A DNA stretch of 64,000 bases from Rhea pennata. Its lineage: Eukaryota > Chordata > Aves > Rheiformes > Rheidae. Position 1 is the first letter of the stretch. Each line of letters begins with the position of its first letter. The stretch is taken from positions 41,477,053 through 41,541,052 of the forward strand of contig NC_084702.1 of the NCBI RefSeq assembly GCF_028389875.1, read 5' to 3'. Shown piece after piece: positions 1 to 12,625 of this stretch. Both the position numbers and the translations under genes were made by a program. Below the pieces are notes generated by a model. It was not told the DNA's origin. It searched no databases and was given only the letters and a program-made list of their open reading frames with translations.

Positions 1-2399
1 TGAGCATGTTCCCCGTTAGTGGGGATATGCACTCGTTTTCTCTGGGTGCGTGAGGTGCCACTGTTGTGTTTTCCACAACTCCAGCAGCCAGTTGGAAGAG
101 GAACTGTTGAGAGCAGAAGCTGTGCTGACTTCTGCAGTCCAAATGACAAATTTGGGGATCCTAGAAATCATGTTTTTCTGGAAATACTAGCCTCTCCCTC
201 TCTTCCTGCCATCAAATGCAGACCTAAGTGCTTTCTCAGGGTCCATATTTGTCTGTGTTGTAGCCCAGGGGCACAGCAGCGGTGTGGGTTTGGCACTTAA
301 GCTCCTGTGGTAGTTCCTTCCCCAGACTCTGGAAGGTTGTTGGGCGGGGGGAGGCCATGCCGCAGCCCCGGAGCTGTTCCTATCAGGGTGACGTTCGTGT
401 GGCTGCGTGACATGCAGTTCCAGCCCGGGCTCGCAGTTTTGAGATGCTCTCATCCTGGAAAGATACTGCATTATGAGTAGGATTATTGTTTTTTAATTTC
501 CTGTTTTATTAAGCCTATGCTGGGTGATTCTTCATCGCCTGCTGATTTATAAGAGCAATCAGGAAAGGGAAGCAGTGCTGGGGAGTCCATGAGGACACCT
601 AATCCTGTAATGCAGTAAGGGGATACAAAGGGCACCTCACAATTCTTTATCTCTGCCATACATTGCCAAACTAAAGGATCAGTATTGGAAAGACACAAAT
701 GGGGAGGATTCCCTGTGCCCAACCTGAGCTAATTAGAGGTAGAAGCAGTGAGCATTGAGGCCTGGGATTTTATGAAGGGAGCTTTAGAGCTTTCGCTGAG
801 TAACCACTAAGGCGGTCACTCTGAGGTCTCTGATCTGCTACTAAAATAGAAGATGCAGCACTGTGGGAGAAGACCTTAGGTTGCATGTAGTGGTCATTAA
901 GCAAGCGTTTGCATCTCCATTTCCCAGACTAAAACAAGGTGTTTGTTGTCCCTTTGCTGTTGCTGATACAGTGTCTGTATGCCTGGATGAAATGCCTCTT
1001 GAAGTGAGGACATACAGATAAATGTGTTTTTAAGCAGCAGCTGTAAGTCCAGAAGTGTTGGGTTCCTATGTATGGTTTTTGCAGTATTTTGGGAAGTTTA
1101 TGTAGAGCTCCAGCACATACTTTCAACCTGCTGCACTGATTTCCCTAAGAGTAAGGTAAGAGCAGGCAGCTGTGCTCTTTTCACTGACTTCTGGACACCA
1201 TGACAAGGCAACAGAACTGTCTGGATCTTGCTGCTACAGATTGGGGAAAACATATCTTTTACTGGTAGGCTCGACACTGAGCACCTAGCTTTGAAGCATT
1301 ACCCCGCTGCTCAAAGCCTATGTAAGCTGGCATAGGGAAGTTGTTTAACTAGCCTGGGGTAGTCAGCAGTGCGCTGGCTCTGTGTCTTTGGCAAGCAGCA
1401 AGACAAAGGTATTACAGGTCAGAAGTGAAAAAATACTGTAGATGTTTCATTTGAGTTGAGAGTGAACATTACTGTTTGAGAGATTTGTCTGCAGAAACAG
1501 GAACAAAAGGTGCTGGAGTTGTCTTACCGAACAGCGCTCAGCAGCCAGTCTTCAACATGCGTCAAAAGCTCCTCCGAGTCTTTCTGATGTTTCTTTCTCG
1601 GTGCCTTGTCCACTACATTTTTATTACAGCTGGGGTGTTATAAACTTCAGCTAAAATAAATTGTGGCTCCCATGGGACTGTGCATAGTGTTTTCAGGGCA
1701 ATACCTTCTCCTGCACTTATTGTTAAATCAACCTCTGATTTTTAGTTTTCTTCTTAATTCCCAAAACTGTAAATGTTTGTTCCAGCTGACCTGCTGTTCC
1801 TGCTAGGAGGCAGCCGGGCAGGGTGCTGTGCTGCTGGGCTCCTCTGAGCCCCTGCTGCGCCGTTCTTTAGGATGGGCAAATATCAGATTTATGCTACTCG
1901 GTTCTGTTCTTGTGCAGCTCTTACCAGTGGTGTCACATATGTGGTAGGTAATAGGTCTGACTTCTGCTGGGTCTGATCTGTTTTCAATTGATCATATATT
2001 GCAACTAAAATCTCCTGGATTTTTTAGTTCCTGTCTTCTTTGCAGAACACAGATTTCGACTGTAGACTGTTCTGAGTCCTTCTATTAGGTAAAACAGGGT
2101 ATAAGAAATAAACTTTATATTTGGAGTAGAAGATGGTGAGCAATTAAAGAAAAAAAAAGTAGTAACTTGAAAGTTAATATTATTTTAATGAAAGGATCCA
2201 TAAAGAATATGGAAAATATCAACAACGTATCTCGTATGTCTTTTTTTAATTTGTTTAATAAGAAGTGTCAACAGTGTGCTGGGATAAATTGCTAGCTTGG
2301 AATACTTCCCCGATTTATTTTGTCAAAGCCCTGCTGCTGCTGAAGATGGACACAGTGAAATGTGCCGCATGGGCTCTCTGTGTCTCTGGTTACAAAATG

Positions 2400-3230
2400 C
2401 TGCCGTTGCCAGGCCAGCCTTGGAAGCGCAACCTAGCGCAGCCCGACTCCGCCGTCGCACGGTCTGAGGAGAACCGCGGCAGGTTTCACACGCTCTGGTG
2501 CAATAAACTGGTGCCAAGCACTTTAGATTTTAGAGAAAGTGTTTAGCTGTCTCAAAGTGTAGCTCGGGTTTGGAGAAGTGCTTTTCTCTAGTTTGCACTG
2601 ACCACCTGTAAAAGGACGGACCCTGGCAAATCCGGGCAGTTCGTTCTGGTCTGGGTTGGGGATTTTTGCGCAGCTGTCAGCCTTGCAGACGCAGCCTTGG
2701 CTTGGAAAACTTCACGGGGCGTTTCTCCTCCAGAGCATCCGTTCGAGCAGGGAGGGTCGGCGAGCCAGATCATGCCTCAGTATTTCAGCAGCTGCTGTTT
2801 TTGAAGTGAGCATCATCAGCGCAGAGCCTCACGTTGGGATTTTCCATCTGCGATGAGTGTCCCTTCGCAGGGGGCTCGGAGAGCTTGCACGGGTGCTAGT
2901 GGCGGCCCTGCCGCTGAGATGAGATCCAGTGTGCTCACTCAGCAACTCTGACTTGTGCCACAGGAACGGGAGGAAAAGCCTGTGGCAGCAAGGTGGCTCT
3001 AAGGAGTAAAGCACTGGCACAGGGCTCCATACCTGCCGAGCTCGGCAGAGCCCCCAGGCGAGAGCCGGGGACGGCCCATCGCTGCCTCCATGCAGGAGGC
3101 ACCTGCCCCGCTGCTGGCAGCTCCCCTGGAGGCGGCGGCTGCCCAGGGGGCTGCTGCGCAGCAAGGGCCCGGGGCCGGGCCTCGCCGTCACGGCCCGCAG
3201 GCCGCTCGCCTACTCGCCTGGGCTGGGAGG
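2400..3230. other. GC/CpG-rich patch inside MCC intron
   Basis: Two GC-rich blocks with many CpG dinucleotides (about 2420-2480 and 3040-3230) stand out from the AT-rich surroundings. Overlapping open frames of about 60-120 codons occur on both strands, as expected for GC-rich DNA, and none looks like a known protein. It could be a weak CpG island, an alternative promoter, or simply a local rise in GC content. No splice-flanked exon was recognised. Confidence 0.4.
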
Positions 3231-3831
3231 AGGTGCCTCTTAAAGATGCATTTTTTAAAAGTGGCTGGAAGCCCAAATGTTAATACTTACTCCTCCCAGA
3301 ACCTCTGTGTCATTTCATTTTATTCTTTGCCTCATAGATCCTGAGGTACCTTACTTCCATTTTGGCACTCTTCATGCAATTTTTTGTTGGTTAGCTCACT
3401 ACTGTGGATTACAGGAAAGGGAAAGAGGAGTATTTCATCTACGACAGTTCCTGTGCTCTCATTTCTTCTACATTTCTCGTGTGTGTATTCCCTTCTCTTG
3501 CTGTTCTTAACCTTTTCTATTTCCTGCTGCCAAGTGGATTGGACTCACTGACCCCTAATAAAAACTAGGGAGCTACAATCAGACTGTTGTATAAATTATT
3601 CAGATAAATTTGGGGCAGTAACTGAAACTGATGGAATTTCTCCTGATCCCTAGTAATTCCTGAGTAAAAATAAATTTGATAGTAATCCTAGTGTCCTATT
3701 TTTAATTAAAATTTCTGTATGATTGCCATTGTTGCATTTTTTTTGTCATAGTTTTCTTTACTGTCTCAAGATGCAGAAGGTGGCAGATGACAGGCATTAC
3801 ATCTTCGCAATTATTTGTTAGTGCGATTCAT

Positions 3832-3855
3832 ATGATCATGGTCTTCCATGATCAT
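3832..3855. repeat. Short perfect inverted repeat
   Basis: Arms of 10 bp (3832-3841 and 3846-3855, ATGATCATGG / CCATGATCAT) flank a 4-base loop. It lies in the MCC intron about 275 bases before the next exon. No function is known. Confidence 0.6.
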
Positions 3856-4130
3856 CAGAGTTTTTCACCTTTTCTGTCTACTGCAGCTCTGATCCTATAA
3901 GCCAAAATGATAAATTTTATAAAATCAATCTTTGGAAGAGCTGAACGTAAGAACTAAAATCTTGTATCACTGTAAATGAAAGAAAATCTTACATTACCCA
4001 AGTAGTACTAAGGAAAACATTTTCAGCCTGTCAGTCTACCACAGGTGCTGGCTGCCATGCATGCTCTTGCGAACTGAAGTGTTATTTCTGTTTTGAAAAC
4101 AATTTTCTCGCTCCTTTTCTTCTGATCCAG

Positions 4131-4253
4131 GGAGAAGAAACTGAAAGCTCGAGTGCAAGAGTTAGTGAGTGCTTTGGAGAGGCTCACAAAGAGCAGTGAA
4201 ATCAGGCATCAGCAGTCTGCAGAATTTGTTAATGACCTTAAGCGGGCGAACAG
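4131..4253 (+). CDS. MCC: MCC penultimate coding exon
   Basis: The exon follows a CAG acceptor and ends AACAG before a GTAAAG donor. It is 123 bases long: one base completes a codon begun upstream, 40 codons follow, and two bases (AG) are completed by T in the next exon to give Ser. The encoded text is coiled-coil sequence, including the stretch RHQQSAEFVNDLKRAN. Confidence 0.92.
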
Positions 4254-5333
4254 GTAAAGGATCTGCTGGCAAACAGACGCACCATTGAGTGTTCTGCGGT
4301 GTTCTGGTAATGTGCTGTCATCCCCTCCCCAGCTTAATGAGCAGCTTCTGGACCCTTGTCCTCGCACTCACTGGCCCTCGAAGGTTATCGTTAGACAGGG
4401 GGGAGGGTATAAACTTCTCTTGTAGGATACTGAAAACTACGTAACTAAGAATAGAGTGGGGAAAGTTAACCTTAATTGAGTTGCTATTATTACATGCATT
4501 ATTATTAAACAAAATATAAATCTCTCCATCTAGTGAGATTTATGTACTGCAGTTAACTGCTCTTTCCTTTGGCTCCAGCCTCCTTACTAACAAACTGGCT
4601 TCCATAACAGCGCTTAAATTTTATTGGTTGCAGAGGTACAGCTGATGCTGTAAGCTCTCTGCAGGCTTGTACTGGCAGTAGCTTTGGATGGACTGAGAAT
4701 ATTATGGACTGTAGCTCCCCCTCCTGCAACGAGCCTACAGCTCACAAAGTAATTTCCACTAATTGTATTTATGGAGGAGAAATAAACACTAGTTTGCTTA
4801 ATGGTGGGTTTTGTAAGCAGATGCTGGCTGTGAGAGAAGCTTTCTGTAAAACATTACATGTTTGATATTGTAGCATACTGATTCATGAATAGTGCTCTGC
4901 AAAGGCATCATAAGCAACCCTCTAGCTGGTTCTTCAAACCACGTTTTAAAAAGTGTTTTGAGTAACCAGTTTACTGGTAGAGATGCATGCCTGCCCGAAA
5001 GAAACACAGAGGTTAGCACTGATGTGAATTTGGAAATGAGTTTTAAAATAGTTACCCAAACTTCAGAGTGCCCTTGTGGCTTTTCTTTTTGGTAACATTT
5101 GCTGTGAGCTAACTTTGTTGAATGGTCTTGTATTATCTTGTATTTCTAACAGTAACTTGGTAGCTGCTTATGAAAAAGCAAAGAAAAAGCATCAAAACAA
5201 GCTGAAGAAACTGGAATCACAAATGATGGCCATGGTGGAGAGACATGAAACACAAGTGAGGATGCTCAAACAAAGAATAGCGTTGCTAGAAGAGGAGAAC
5301 TCTAGACCGCACACCAATGAAACTTCACTTTGA
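4131..5333 (+). CDS. MCC: MCC, last two coding exons (C-terminal coiled coil and PDZ ligand)
   Basis: Joined exons 4131-4253 and 5153-5333 encode the C-terminal end of MCC (mutated in colorectal cancers), a cytoplasmic coiled-coil scaffold. The reading starts EKKLKARVQELVSALERL and runs without a break through charged heptad-like sequence (NLVAAYEKAKKKHQNKLKKL). It ends in a short Asn/Pro-containing tail with the last residues T-N-E-T-S-L and a TGA stop. The final ETSL fits a class I PDZ ligand, which in mammals binds polarity proteins such as Scribble. The upstream exons, most of the protein, lie outside the window. Recognition rests on near identity with the remembered mammalian MCC tail and on conserved neighbours. 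The gene is convergent with DCP2. Confidence 0.93.
4254..5152 (+). other. MCC: MCC last intron
   Basis: A GT-AG intron of 899 bases, starting GTAAAG and ending TTTCTAACAG. Nothing else is recognised in it. Confidence 0.85.
5153..5333 (+). CDS. MCC: MCC terminal coding exon
   Basis: The exon begins just after the acceptor TTTCTAACAG and encodes the final coiled coil (NLVAAYEKAKKK..., MLKQRIALLEEEN) and the PDZ-binding tail, then TGA at 5331-5333. Its reading frame is fixed by continuity with the previous exon. An ATG at 5076 in the same frame lies in the intron and is not the start of a gene. Confidence 0.93.
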
Positions 5334-8300
5334 ATGCGTCTCTTTCAACAATGGTTAGTGCCATTACCAATCTGTTTCTTTTGGAGGCTGTTTTTTAGGT
5401 TGCTTCAAACTCCAAGAGCTGTGACTGTCAACACAGGTGTAGTTCATGGCCATCTCTAGGGTAGCAGCTCTCCAGCCAGGAGCCATGGGGAGAACCTAAG
5501 CATTAAGCAAGGACTCTCTAACAATGTAAATGGACAGTGCCTGAATTATCATGCCATGAGTATGTCTGTACTCCTACAGGTTCTCTTCCATCTGATGTCC
5601 CAAAGGCAAGTGTCGCGTAACAAAATAATACATGTTAAGAGATTTTATTTGGGGCAGTTTGGAGATAACTGGAGAGTTTCTCCCAATCCCCAAGCTTCCT
5701 CTGCACACACCTTCTCTCTGTATTGTACGCAAGCCTTGCTGCTGCGGTTTTATCAACTAAATAGGCAGATTAGGGGTAGGGGATGGAAGTCTCTTTAAGG
5801 TGATGGGCTGGTTTGCTGTTTCCCCCATACCTGCAGTACTCTTGCTCACAGAGCAGGTAGAGTAGGAAGAACTGTTTGTTTGGCAAAAAACAAGAAACCC
5901 TGGGCATCTCTGGAAACTACGGTGATGTATTTCTTAGTTTGTAAGGGGGCTAAAGGCTGTGAGTTTCACCATGCTGGATAGTTTGTGCCAAGTTTGGGTA
6001 AGAAATAGAAAATCTCCTCATATTGCGTGTTGTATGCAATTATTTTCTGCGACAGCTGGATTTTCCTATTAATACATTATAGCCAAGGTTTTCTTTAAGA
6101 GGCTGGGCCATCTTTGTCATGTGCATAGTTTTATTACATCTTTCTATGATCAAGGGGCAGAATGTCTTTTTTTAATACTTTTGACCAAAAAAGGTACTTA
6201 TTTATTAGGAATGTACCTGTTCAATATTAAATACATATGCACAAGGCTCTAAATGTGTGTATGTATGGATGTACAACCACAAGCAGAATGTGAATGGTTA
6301 TGTCTTTATGTAACTTCTTAAGCTAACTTTTGTTCCTGTTAACTTTCTTTTCTTAAGTAACATCATCCTAACATATTACCCAAGTAAATGAATGGAAAAT
6401 TTTGGCCTGTAACAGTAATGAAGGCAAAGCAAGGTGATAAGGTTGATGTCTCTAGGGAGCAAAAAAGGGGAGTCTGACATAAGAAAATTCTTATGTGAAA
6501 CTTTCTCTTTTCAATGTAGCCATGACCAAGCATGTGAAATACAACTGCCAATTTGGCATTGTTAAAACAAGCAGGGAGCCCAATAACTTTGTTCAGCTGT
6601 TACTGTGTTACTTCTCGCCTTTGTATTTTTTCAAGCTTTGTTTTCTCCAGGAAATCCAATTTCAGGAGTTACTATCCTTTCCGTTCGAACTACGACTTGT
6701 TTTATGCTGGACTGCATTTCGAGTTTGATTAATGTGTTCTTTCGTTAGTACTGCAGTTTCTAGTACTAAAGAAGTATTTGTAAGAGGACTTCAACTGTTT
6801 CTGACTCGTCTTGGGTTAGGCCAGGCAGCCAAAGCAGTTCTGGGACTTTGTGTTCAGAATTTGGTATTATTGTTAACTCTTGGTTACAACTGAAACACTT
6901 ATGGTTGTTGTTCATCCCAGCTCTCTTATTACGGTAGCTGCTGTTTTCGTCTTTCCTTGCAGTATAATTTCTTGATACTTCTATAGATTCTGATACATCC
7001 AGCCACAAAGCCAATGTCGTAAGTGGCTGATTGCAGTAGTGTAAGTTAAGACAATGCAGTTTTCAAAATTTAAGTTGTAGGTGGTGTCCTCTTTATTAAG
7101 ATAATTGCACAATTCTCACTTAATTCTAAAATGCAAATGGAATTTTTTGCATAATCAGACCATTGAGGCAATAGTTACCTTGATTTCTTACTGTCTTTAT
7201 GCTTTTGCTAAGTATCCATTATGTTTCTTTTTTGGCCAACTTTGTCAACAACAGAAATATGCATTTTGCCATGTGTGTGCTTTAGTAGTGGCTGATCACA
7301 CTTACTTCTGAAGAAACATGAAAAAATAATCCACTGTGTGCTCTAGTAAAAATGCAGTTACAGTTTTGTCTGCTGGTACCTGGAACAAGTAACTGGAGGT
7401 CATCTCAAACCGTCAATGTGAAATACCTTTCACCTAAGGTAGCTAGTAACCATTGTTCACTGGATTCTCTCTTTGGCTCCATGTTTTTCATTTTGTTAGT
7501 AGCTAAAGAAATTGTTAAGCCAGTTAGGCTTGAGGCAGTTGAGCCGAAACCCATCTTTATAGGCAAAAGTGTACATTAAGGAAGCATGAAATGTACCTGG
7601 ATTTAAAAAACAAAGTTGCAGTGTCCTTCACTGGGCCTTAAATAGGCGATGATTTGCTGACTCCGTATGAACTAAGTGCAGTTGACTCCGTTTACTGCAC
7701 AGCTCCCTGGCCAGCCGTGCTCTGAGAGCGTGTTAGAATCAATCACGTATCATCGCTAAGGTAAGTCGCTCTCCCTTGCTGCCCGTGGGGCTTAGATACA
7801 GCAGCAAGACCGGTATCTCACAGCGTCCACAGTCGTGGCTGATCCACGTGCCAAACCAACAGGCAGCTTACAACAAGGCAGCAAGTAGCTACTGCTCATT
7901 TAGTGGTGCACTGGCAAAGGCTGGTAGGAAAGCGGAGAAGGCTTTACTGGTGTTGTTTCGTATTTTAACAATTAGCCGCAGTTCCAGTGTGTCTCTTAAA
8001 ATGGCACTAATCCTGAGAGTAAATGCCAAAAACCTAGTTCCTTTTATGCAAGTCTGAGACACAAGCCTATACAAAAGTGTGCATTTTAACTTTGTATGAT
8101 GCAAGTCACCTCAAATCGCTGCTACTAGCTCACTTAACACCTGTAACAGAAATAGTACATTTGCAAAGCAGGAAAAATAATTGTTCACTTATTAATTAAT
8201 CTTAGTTTGTATTTTATTTTTTGACTTTTTAAATTGCCAGAGTGCATGAGACTTTTTCCGAATGCAAAGCAAAATATAAACCAAGTACTTTTTCTAATTA

Positions 8301-8630
8301 AGTGTATAAATCTTCACCAGCTTGAATGTACTGTTAGCTATTACAAAGCACACGTGACTAAGTCTGCATTAATGTCAGTATTGTTCTACCCTTTTTATTA
8401 GGAGTTTCTCATTTAAAAACTCATTTAATGCTGTACCATACATTGTAAGTTTAGAAATTAGCTTTAAATGTGTTGCTGATTTTTAGTTTTTCCTAGCTGC
8501 TGTAAAATAGCTATTTTGTGTTTATTTGATATAGAATTGTAAAAACTGCATTTATTTATACAGAGACATTTATAATACTTTTATTTTACAAATGTTCTTA
8601 TATTCTGAATAAATTTTTAATGCTGTCTTT
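5334..8630 (+). other. MCC: MCC 3' untranslated region (extent inferred)
   Basis: AT-rich non-coding sequence follows the MCC stop. A canonical AATAAA at 8608-8613 is followed by a T-rich element, so the transcript probably ends near 8630, giving a 3'UTR of about 3.3 kb. An ATTAAA near 6226 could give a shorter form. No open frame in the interval resembles a known protein. Confidence 0.5.
8608..8613 (+). terminator. MCC: Polyadenylation signal, probable MCC 3' end
   Basis: An AATAAA hexamer in AT-rich sequence (TCTGAATAAATTTTTAATGC) is followed within 20-30 bases by a long T run suited to a downstream U-rich element. The distance from the MCC stop is about 3.3 kb. Confidence 0.5.
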
Positions 8631-9045
8631 TTTTTCTGGCGTTTCTTCAACATACCTGCCATCTTGTTGCTGAACGGTTCTGCTAAAAGGTAACACAATC
8701 CCGTCATCGTTCTCTGCGAGAAGTCAGTAAGGGAGCTGGTGTGACACTGTAAGGAGTTACTGTAACGGGGGCATTAGATGTTGGCTCAGTGGCTTTCACC
8801 GAGCTCAAGAACATAAGCACTTACCACAAACCCTCTACGATTTCAGTTAAAACTTTACAGAAAGGAAAAGCACATATGAAACTGTTTCCACACATCCAGT
8901 TCTTTTAATGACAAGTTATATGGACCAAAAACTCTGTCATCTCATAAATACTTTAAAAGCACTGATTAAGTTTGCCATACTTCCTTTCTTCAACACACCA
9001 GTCACTTTAAAATAAATGTTGCTTCCCATTGTTTCATGGGTCCAT
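8631..9045. other. Convergent intergenic gap between MCC and DCP2
   Basis: A short stretch between the inferred 3' ends of two genes that face each other. No gene or repeat is recognised. The transcripts may overlap here if longer polyadenylation sites are used. Confidence 0.4.
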
Positions 9046-9066
9046 TTCCACCTTCACAATTGGCTT

Positions 9067-9072
9067 TTTATT
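9067..9072 (-). terminator. DCP2: Candidate distal polyadenylation signal of DCP2
   Basis: TTTATT on the + strand reads AATAAA on the - strand (CCAATAAAAAGCC). It lies about 5.9 kb downstream of the DCP2 stop. Other - strand AATAAA-like hexamers occur inside the interval, so the major site cannot be chosen from sequence alone. Confidence 0.35.
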
Positions 9073-11124
9073 GGCACATACATATGTATCTGTGCTGCTA
9101 ACTGGCTTAAGGCAATATCAGTTTAAACATTCTATTGTGAAAGAATACACTGTACCGGCAGCACAGGCTTTACATTTCACACTGCAAACAGTAATGTTTC
9201 ATTACTACAGTAAGTTATGAACTCATTTACTTTAACTTCACAGAGAAATTACAGTAGAAAAGGTCAGTTTAGGCATAGCCTCTTAAGTGATGTGCTTCAG
9301 TTTCTGAATCAGTGAATAACGAATAAAACCACAGCCATTAGTACAACAAGATGTTATGGCTAGTCTAAGATTTTACCTACTAAAACTGAAGAGCTGACCA
9401 GCGCAGACTGCTCTTCAAGATAGCATAATGGAAGTTGACCAAAATCTGCAACTTTACATGGGGTTTAACTCACAATTAGAGCTAAGTACTTTCTACTAAG
9501 CTAGTACTGTTACACTCCAGATACATACCAGCGAGGAAAATGGATTAAGTTCTTGAACTTTACACAAGCAAGAGGAAGACAGGTCACCCTTCATGCACAA
9601 GCCACATGAAAGAGCAGCTCCCTATGTTTCTGCAAGGCAAGCAGAGCTGCACAGTAACTGTCACCGTGGCACAGCAGTTCGGAGCTGCTCTGGGTCCTAG
9701 AGCCTGGAGAGCAATGCAGCACTGCACCAAAATCACTGAACAGAAACCCACCTCTCTGCCAGGTCTGTTTTGTTTTTTCATGTCACTGTGCTGCTTTAGC
9801 CCAGCGACACTGACGCTCAAGCCTAAGTAGTGTTTCCGAACGCTGCAGTGCCGTGCAGCCGTACCAGCTCACTTAAGGACTGTGCTGTAAGTACAGGCTT
9901 GAGAACATTTAATCATGCAATTTTACGTACTTTTCTGCATAACATAAATATATGTATCCAACTAGTAGGAATATATGGATCATCTTCCTCATTTACTAAT
10001 TTTACTTAAAAACACTTAAAACATTTGTATTCAAAGCAAATTTTTCTCATAGTGGAACGTGTGTTGTAGGATTTGTGTCTTCAAAAGGTATAAATGCTTG
10101 GGTTTTTTAAACAATGCTTCATGAGCTATAACTATTTTCTTAAGCATATTGAAGCCATAATGGAAACAAAATGAAAATTAGTTCTGATTAACAACTAAAG
10201 TGTTAAGAATGACGAAATGCTTATCTTTTGAATAAGTATACCGTTAAAGTTCATGGTGGACCTTTCCAAATTTAAACATTCTGAACGCTGTGAAGCCTTC
10301 TGACAATTGCTTTCAAGTAACTGTAGGGCTGCATGCTTCCTCTTACTCTGCTAGTAGTGAAGAATGAACTGCAGTCACTTACACTTCCTTCCCAGAAGCA
10401 CCCACAGGTGAGACCTCTAAGCATGCGTATAGGTGTTTCTGTAAAGTCAGAGCTGCACAAGAGTCTACTTTAACCTAACCTTTCCAATGAAAAGACAAGT
10501 TAAAACTCAAGCGTTTGATTCTAATGTACTCCTGCTAATCCAGATTCTTCCTGTTGGTATGATCCTGAATATGGCCAATGGAATTGCTACATATACTGTC
10601 TTGCTTTAAGTTCACAACCTACTTGAAACAGTGAAAATGCACACAGAGCACAAATCCTAATGCAGCTCCTATCAGTGCAGATGTACAGTATTTAGAACAG
10701 TGCAAATTCTAGCAGTTAGCCTATTACTTTCATTCTTGAACTAGACTATTGCTACAAATGCATAAGAACAAAAACCTATTATGCAAGAGTAGTGACAGTT
10801 CCAGGCCTGATTTACTGTAAAAGCACCTTCAGTTAGTTTGTAGAAACTTACCACATCTTAAATAATTTTGGTTGTTTCAAAAGCTGAAATACTGTAATAA
10901 CAAAAGCAATCTTAAATTAGCATGAAGTCAGTCAGTCATGTATAAGCACCAGATTCTTTAACATTTACAGTGCAATTCTTTAAGTAGAGAAGCTACTTTT
11001 AAATCAATGAGAGGCTATTCTACCAGTTCTCAAGAGTTTTGAGCTTCCTAAAATGTGTATAGCATAACCTCCTAATTTGTAAGATGAAGGCACCTGATTT
11101 TAAACTCTGAAAAAACTTGTTCAG

Positions 11125-11128
<4 letters not shown>

Positions 11129-11167
<39 letters not shown>
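11129..11167. repeat. A39 homopolymer (U39 in DCP2 mRNA sense)
   Basis: Thirty-nine consecutive A on the + strand, preceded by CAGTATT and followed by GGTAG. In the - strand transcript it would be a long U-run in the 3'UTR. It may be the tail of an old retroposed sequence, but no body was recognised next to it. Confidence 0.85.
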
Positions 11168-11169
<2 letters not shown>

Positions 11170-12600
11170 TAGATGAAAATTAGAAAGCCCACTGACCCAA
11201 CAGCTGGACAGCCAGTCACCCACAGAGCAGCAGTACCATTCTGTACCACAGGGTATTACAGCCTGGCTTCTTAATGGAGACTCTTGCTCTTCACACTGGA
11301 GAGGTATGAGTGCGGCTTTATACTACAAATCACCAAGAAAGAGCTTAATATGTGAAGCATCAGAGTTGGAAAACTAATTTCCTCTACAAAATCACTGAGA
11401 GCAAGTCTGTTAGGAGTGGCCAGATTGCAAAGTCTGCTTTGTCTTTGAAAGGAACTATTACATATCTGACAGCCACAAGCAGGTAAAGCAAGAGCACATT
11501 GAACACACTGTTCTCAACGCTGCAAAATAAATCACAGGAACTTTGGAGCACAGCAAAGAAGCCTGGAATAGTGATGAGGCCCAAAATTATAATAAAAACT
11601 ATTTATGCAAGTTTGGGCTAAAAAACTTACATGATGATGTTAAAAAAGATACTTTGATTGTGCAATAAATAAAGCTATTATTTCCCTGCTTCTTCCCAGA
11701 ACCGCTTTTTTTCAGACTTTGGAGCGCACAAGACAGCTGCTTTCAAAAGCATGCATGCACATCAAGGAGTTGAAGTTAGTATTTCAGCACAAAACGTACA
11801 TAACACAATTAGGCAGATCACTCTTCAAAATCCAAAGCATTCTGCAAAAGAGAGATGCTAGAAATCTCACACTACTAAGACGGGACATTATGTGGTACTA
11901 GAAACTGCAAGACAATAGTCTAGACTCTCAGGATCCACCTTTTTGTTGTTGTTGTTGTTAAATGTTTGGTCATATGTATTAATTCTTCAATTTCAAGGAG
12001 ACTGATGGATGACCATTCACAATTTGAGTAACTCCCCTACAGACAAGCACTCTGACTTCTTTTAGCTCCAAGCATAAAGTGTTTACGTTTCAAGTATGTT
12101 GAGATCAGCTGTTGAGTCTAACATGCCAACAGTAACTCATTTCTCTGTATCTATCGCCCATATTTATGAAGTTTTTTTTTTTTTTTAATCCATTACCCAC
12201 TTGTTATTTTACCCATTTTTACAGAAACTCATGTAAACTGTACTCCTAAACTTGGAAATACACTTAGTTATAAAATGATGATGAAATAAGAAACTAGGAA
12301 AAGTAAACAATCCAAAATGTTCACAGTGCAGTGCACCGCAGAGCCCAAGGCAGATCACGTGACACCACCACACTTTTACATTGCTTTACAAACCTTAGAG
12401 ACAGCAGAAAGCAATGCTAACGCAAGAAACTGTACCCTTACACAAAGTGGTAAAAGTTATTGCATATTTGATCACATTTATTTGCAATTCATGTTAAGGC
12501 TGGATTTACTAAAACCATGATGTATCTAAAAGCCCCAATTTGGGCTTCTTAATGAAGCAACCAGTTCCTTATACACTGAACCAAACCTTCATTAAGAAGG

Positions 12601-12625
12601 AAAAAAAAAAAAAAAAAAAAAAAAA
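12601..12625. repeat. A25 homopolymer
   Basis: Twenty-five A on the + strand after AAGAAGG. It is a second U-run in the DCP2 mRNA sense. Confidence 0.85.

Larger units (their letters stand above)
1..4130 (+). other. MCC: MCC intron (partial; upstream exons outside window)
   Basis: No coding segment with family similarity could be found here. The stretch lies directly upstream of an MCC exon that begins after a consensus CAG acceptor, so it is read as intron. It includes a GC- and CpG-richer patch at about 2400-3230, described separately, and a short perfect inverted repeat at 3832-3855. Open frames in this part overlap on both strands and look like chance frames in GC-rich DNA. Confidence 0.6.

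Noticed and set aside
2829-3276. 120- and 113-codon - strand open frames in the MCC intron
   Set aside because: They overlap + strand frames of similar length in GC-rich DNA, with no splice pattern and no family similarity.
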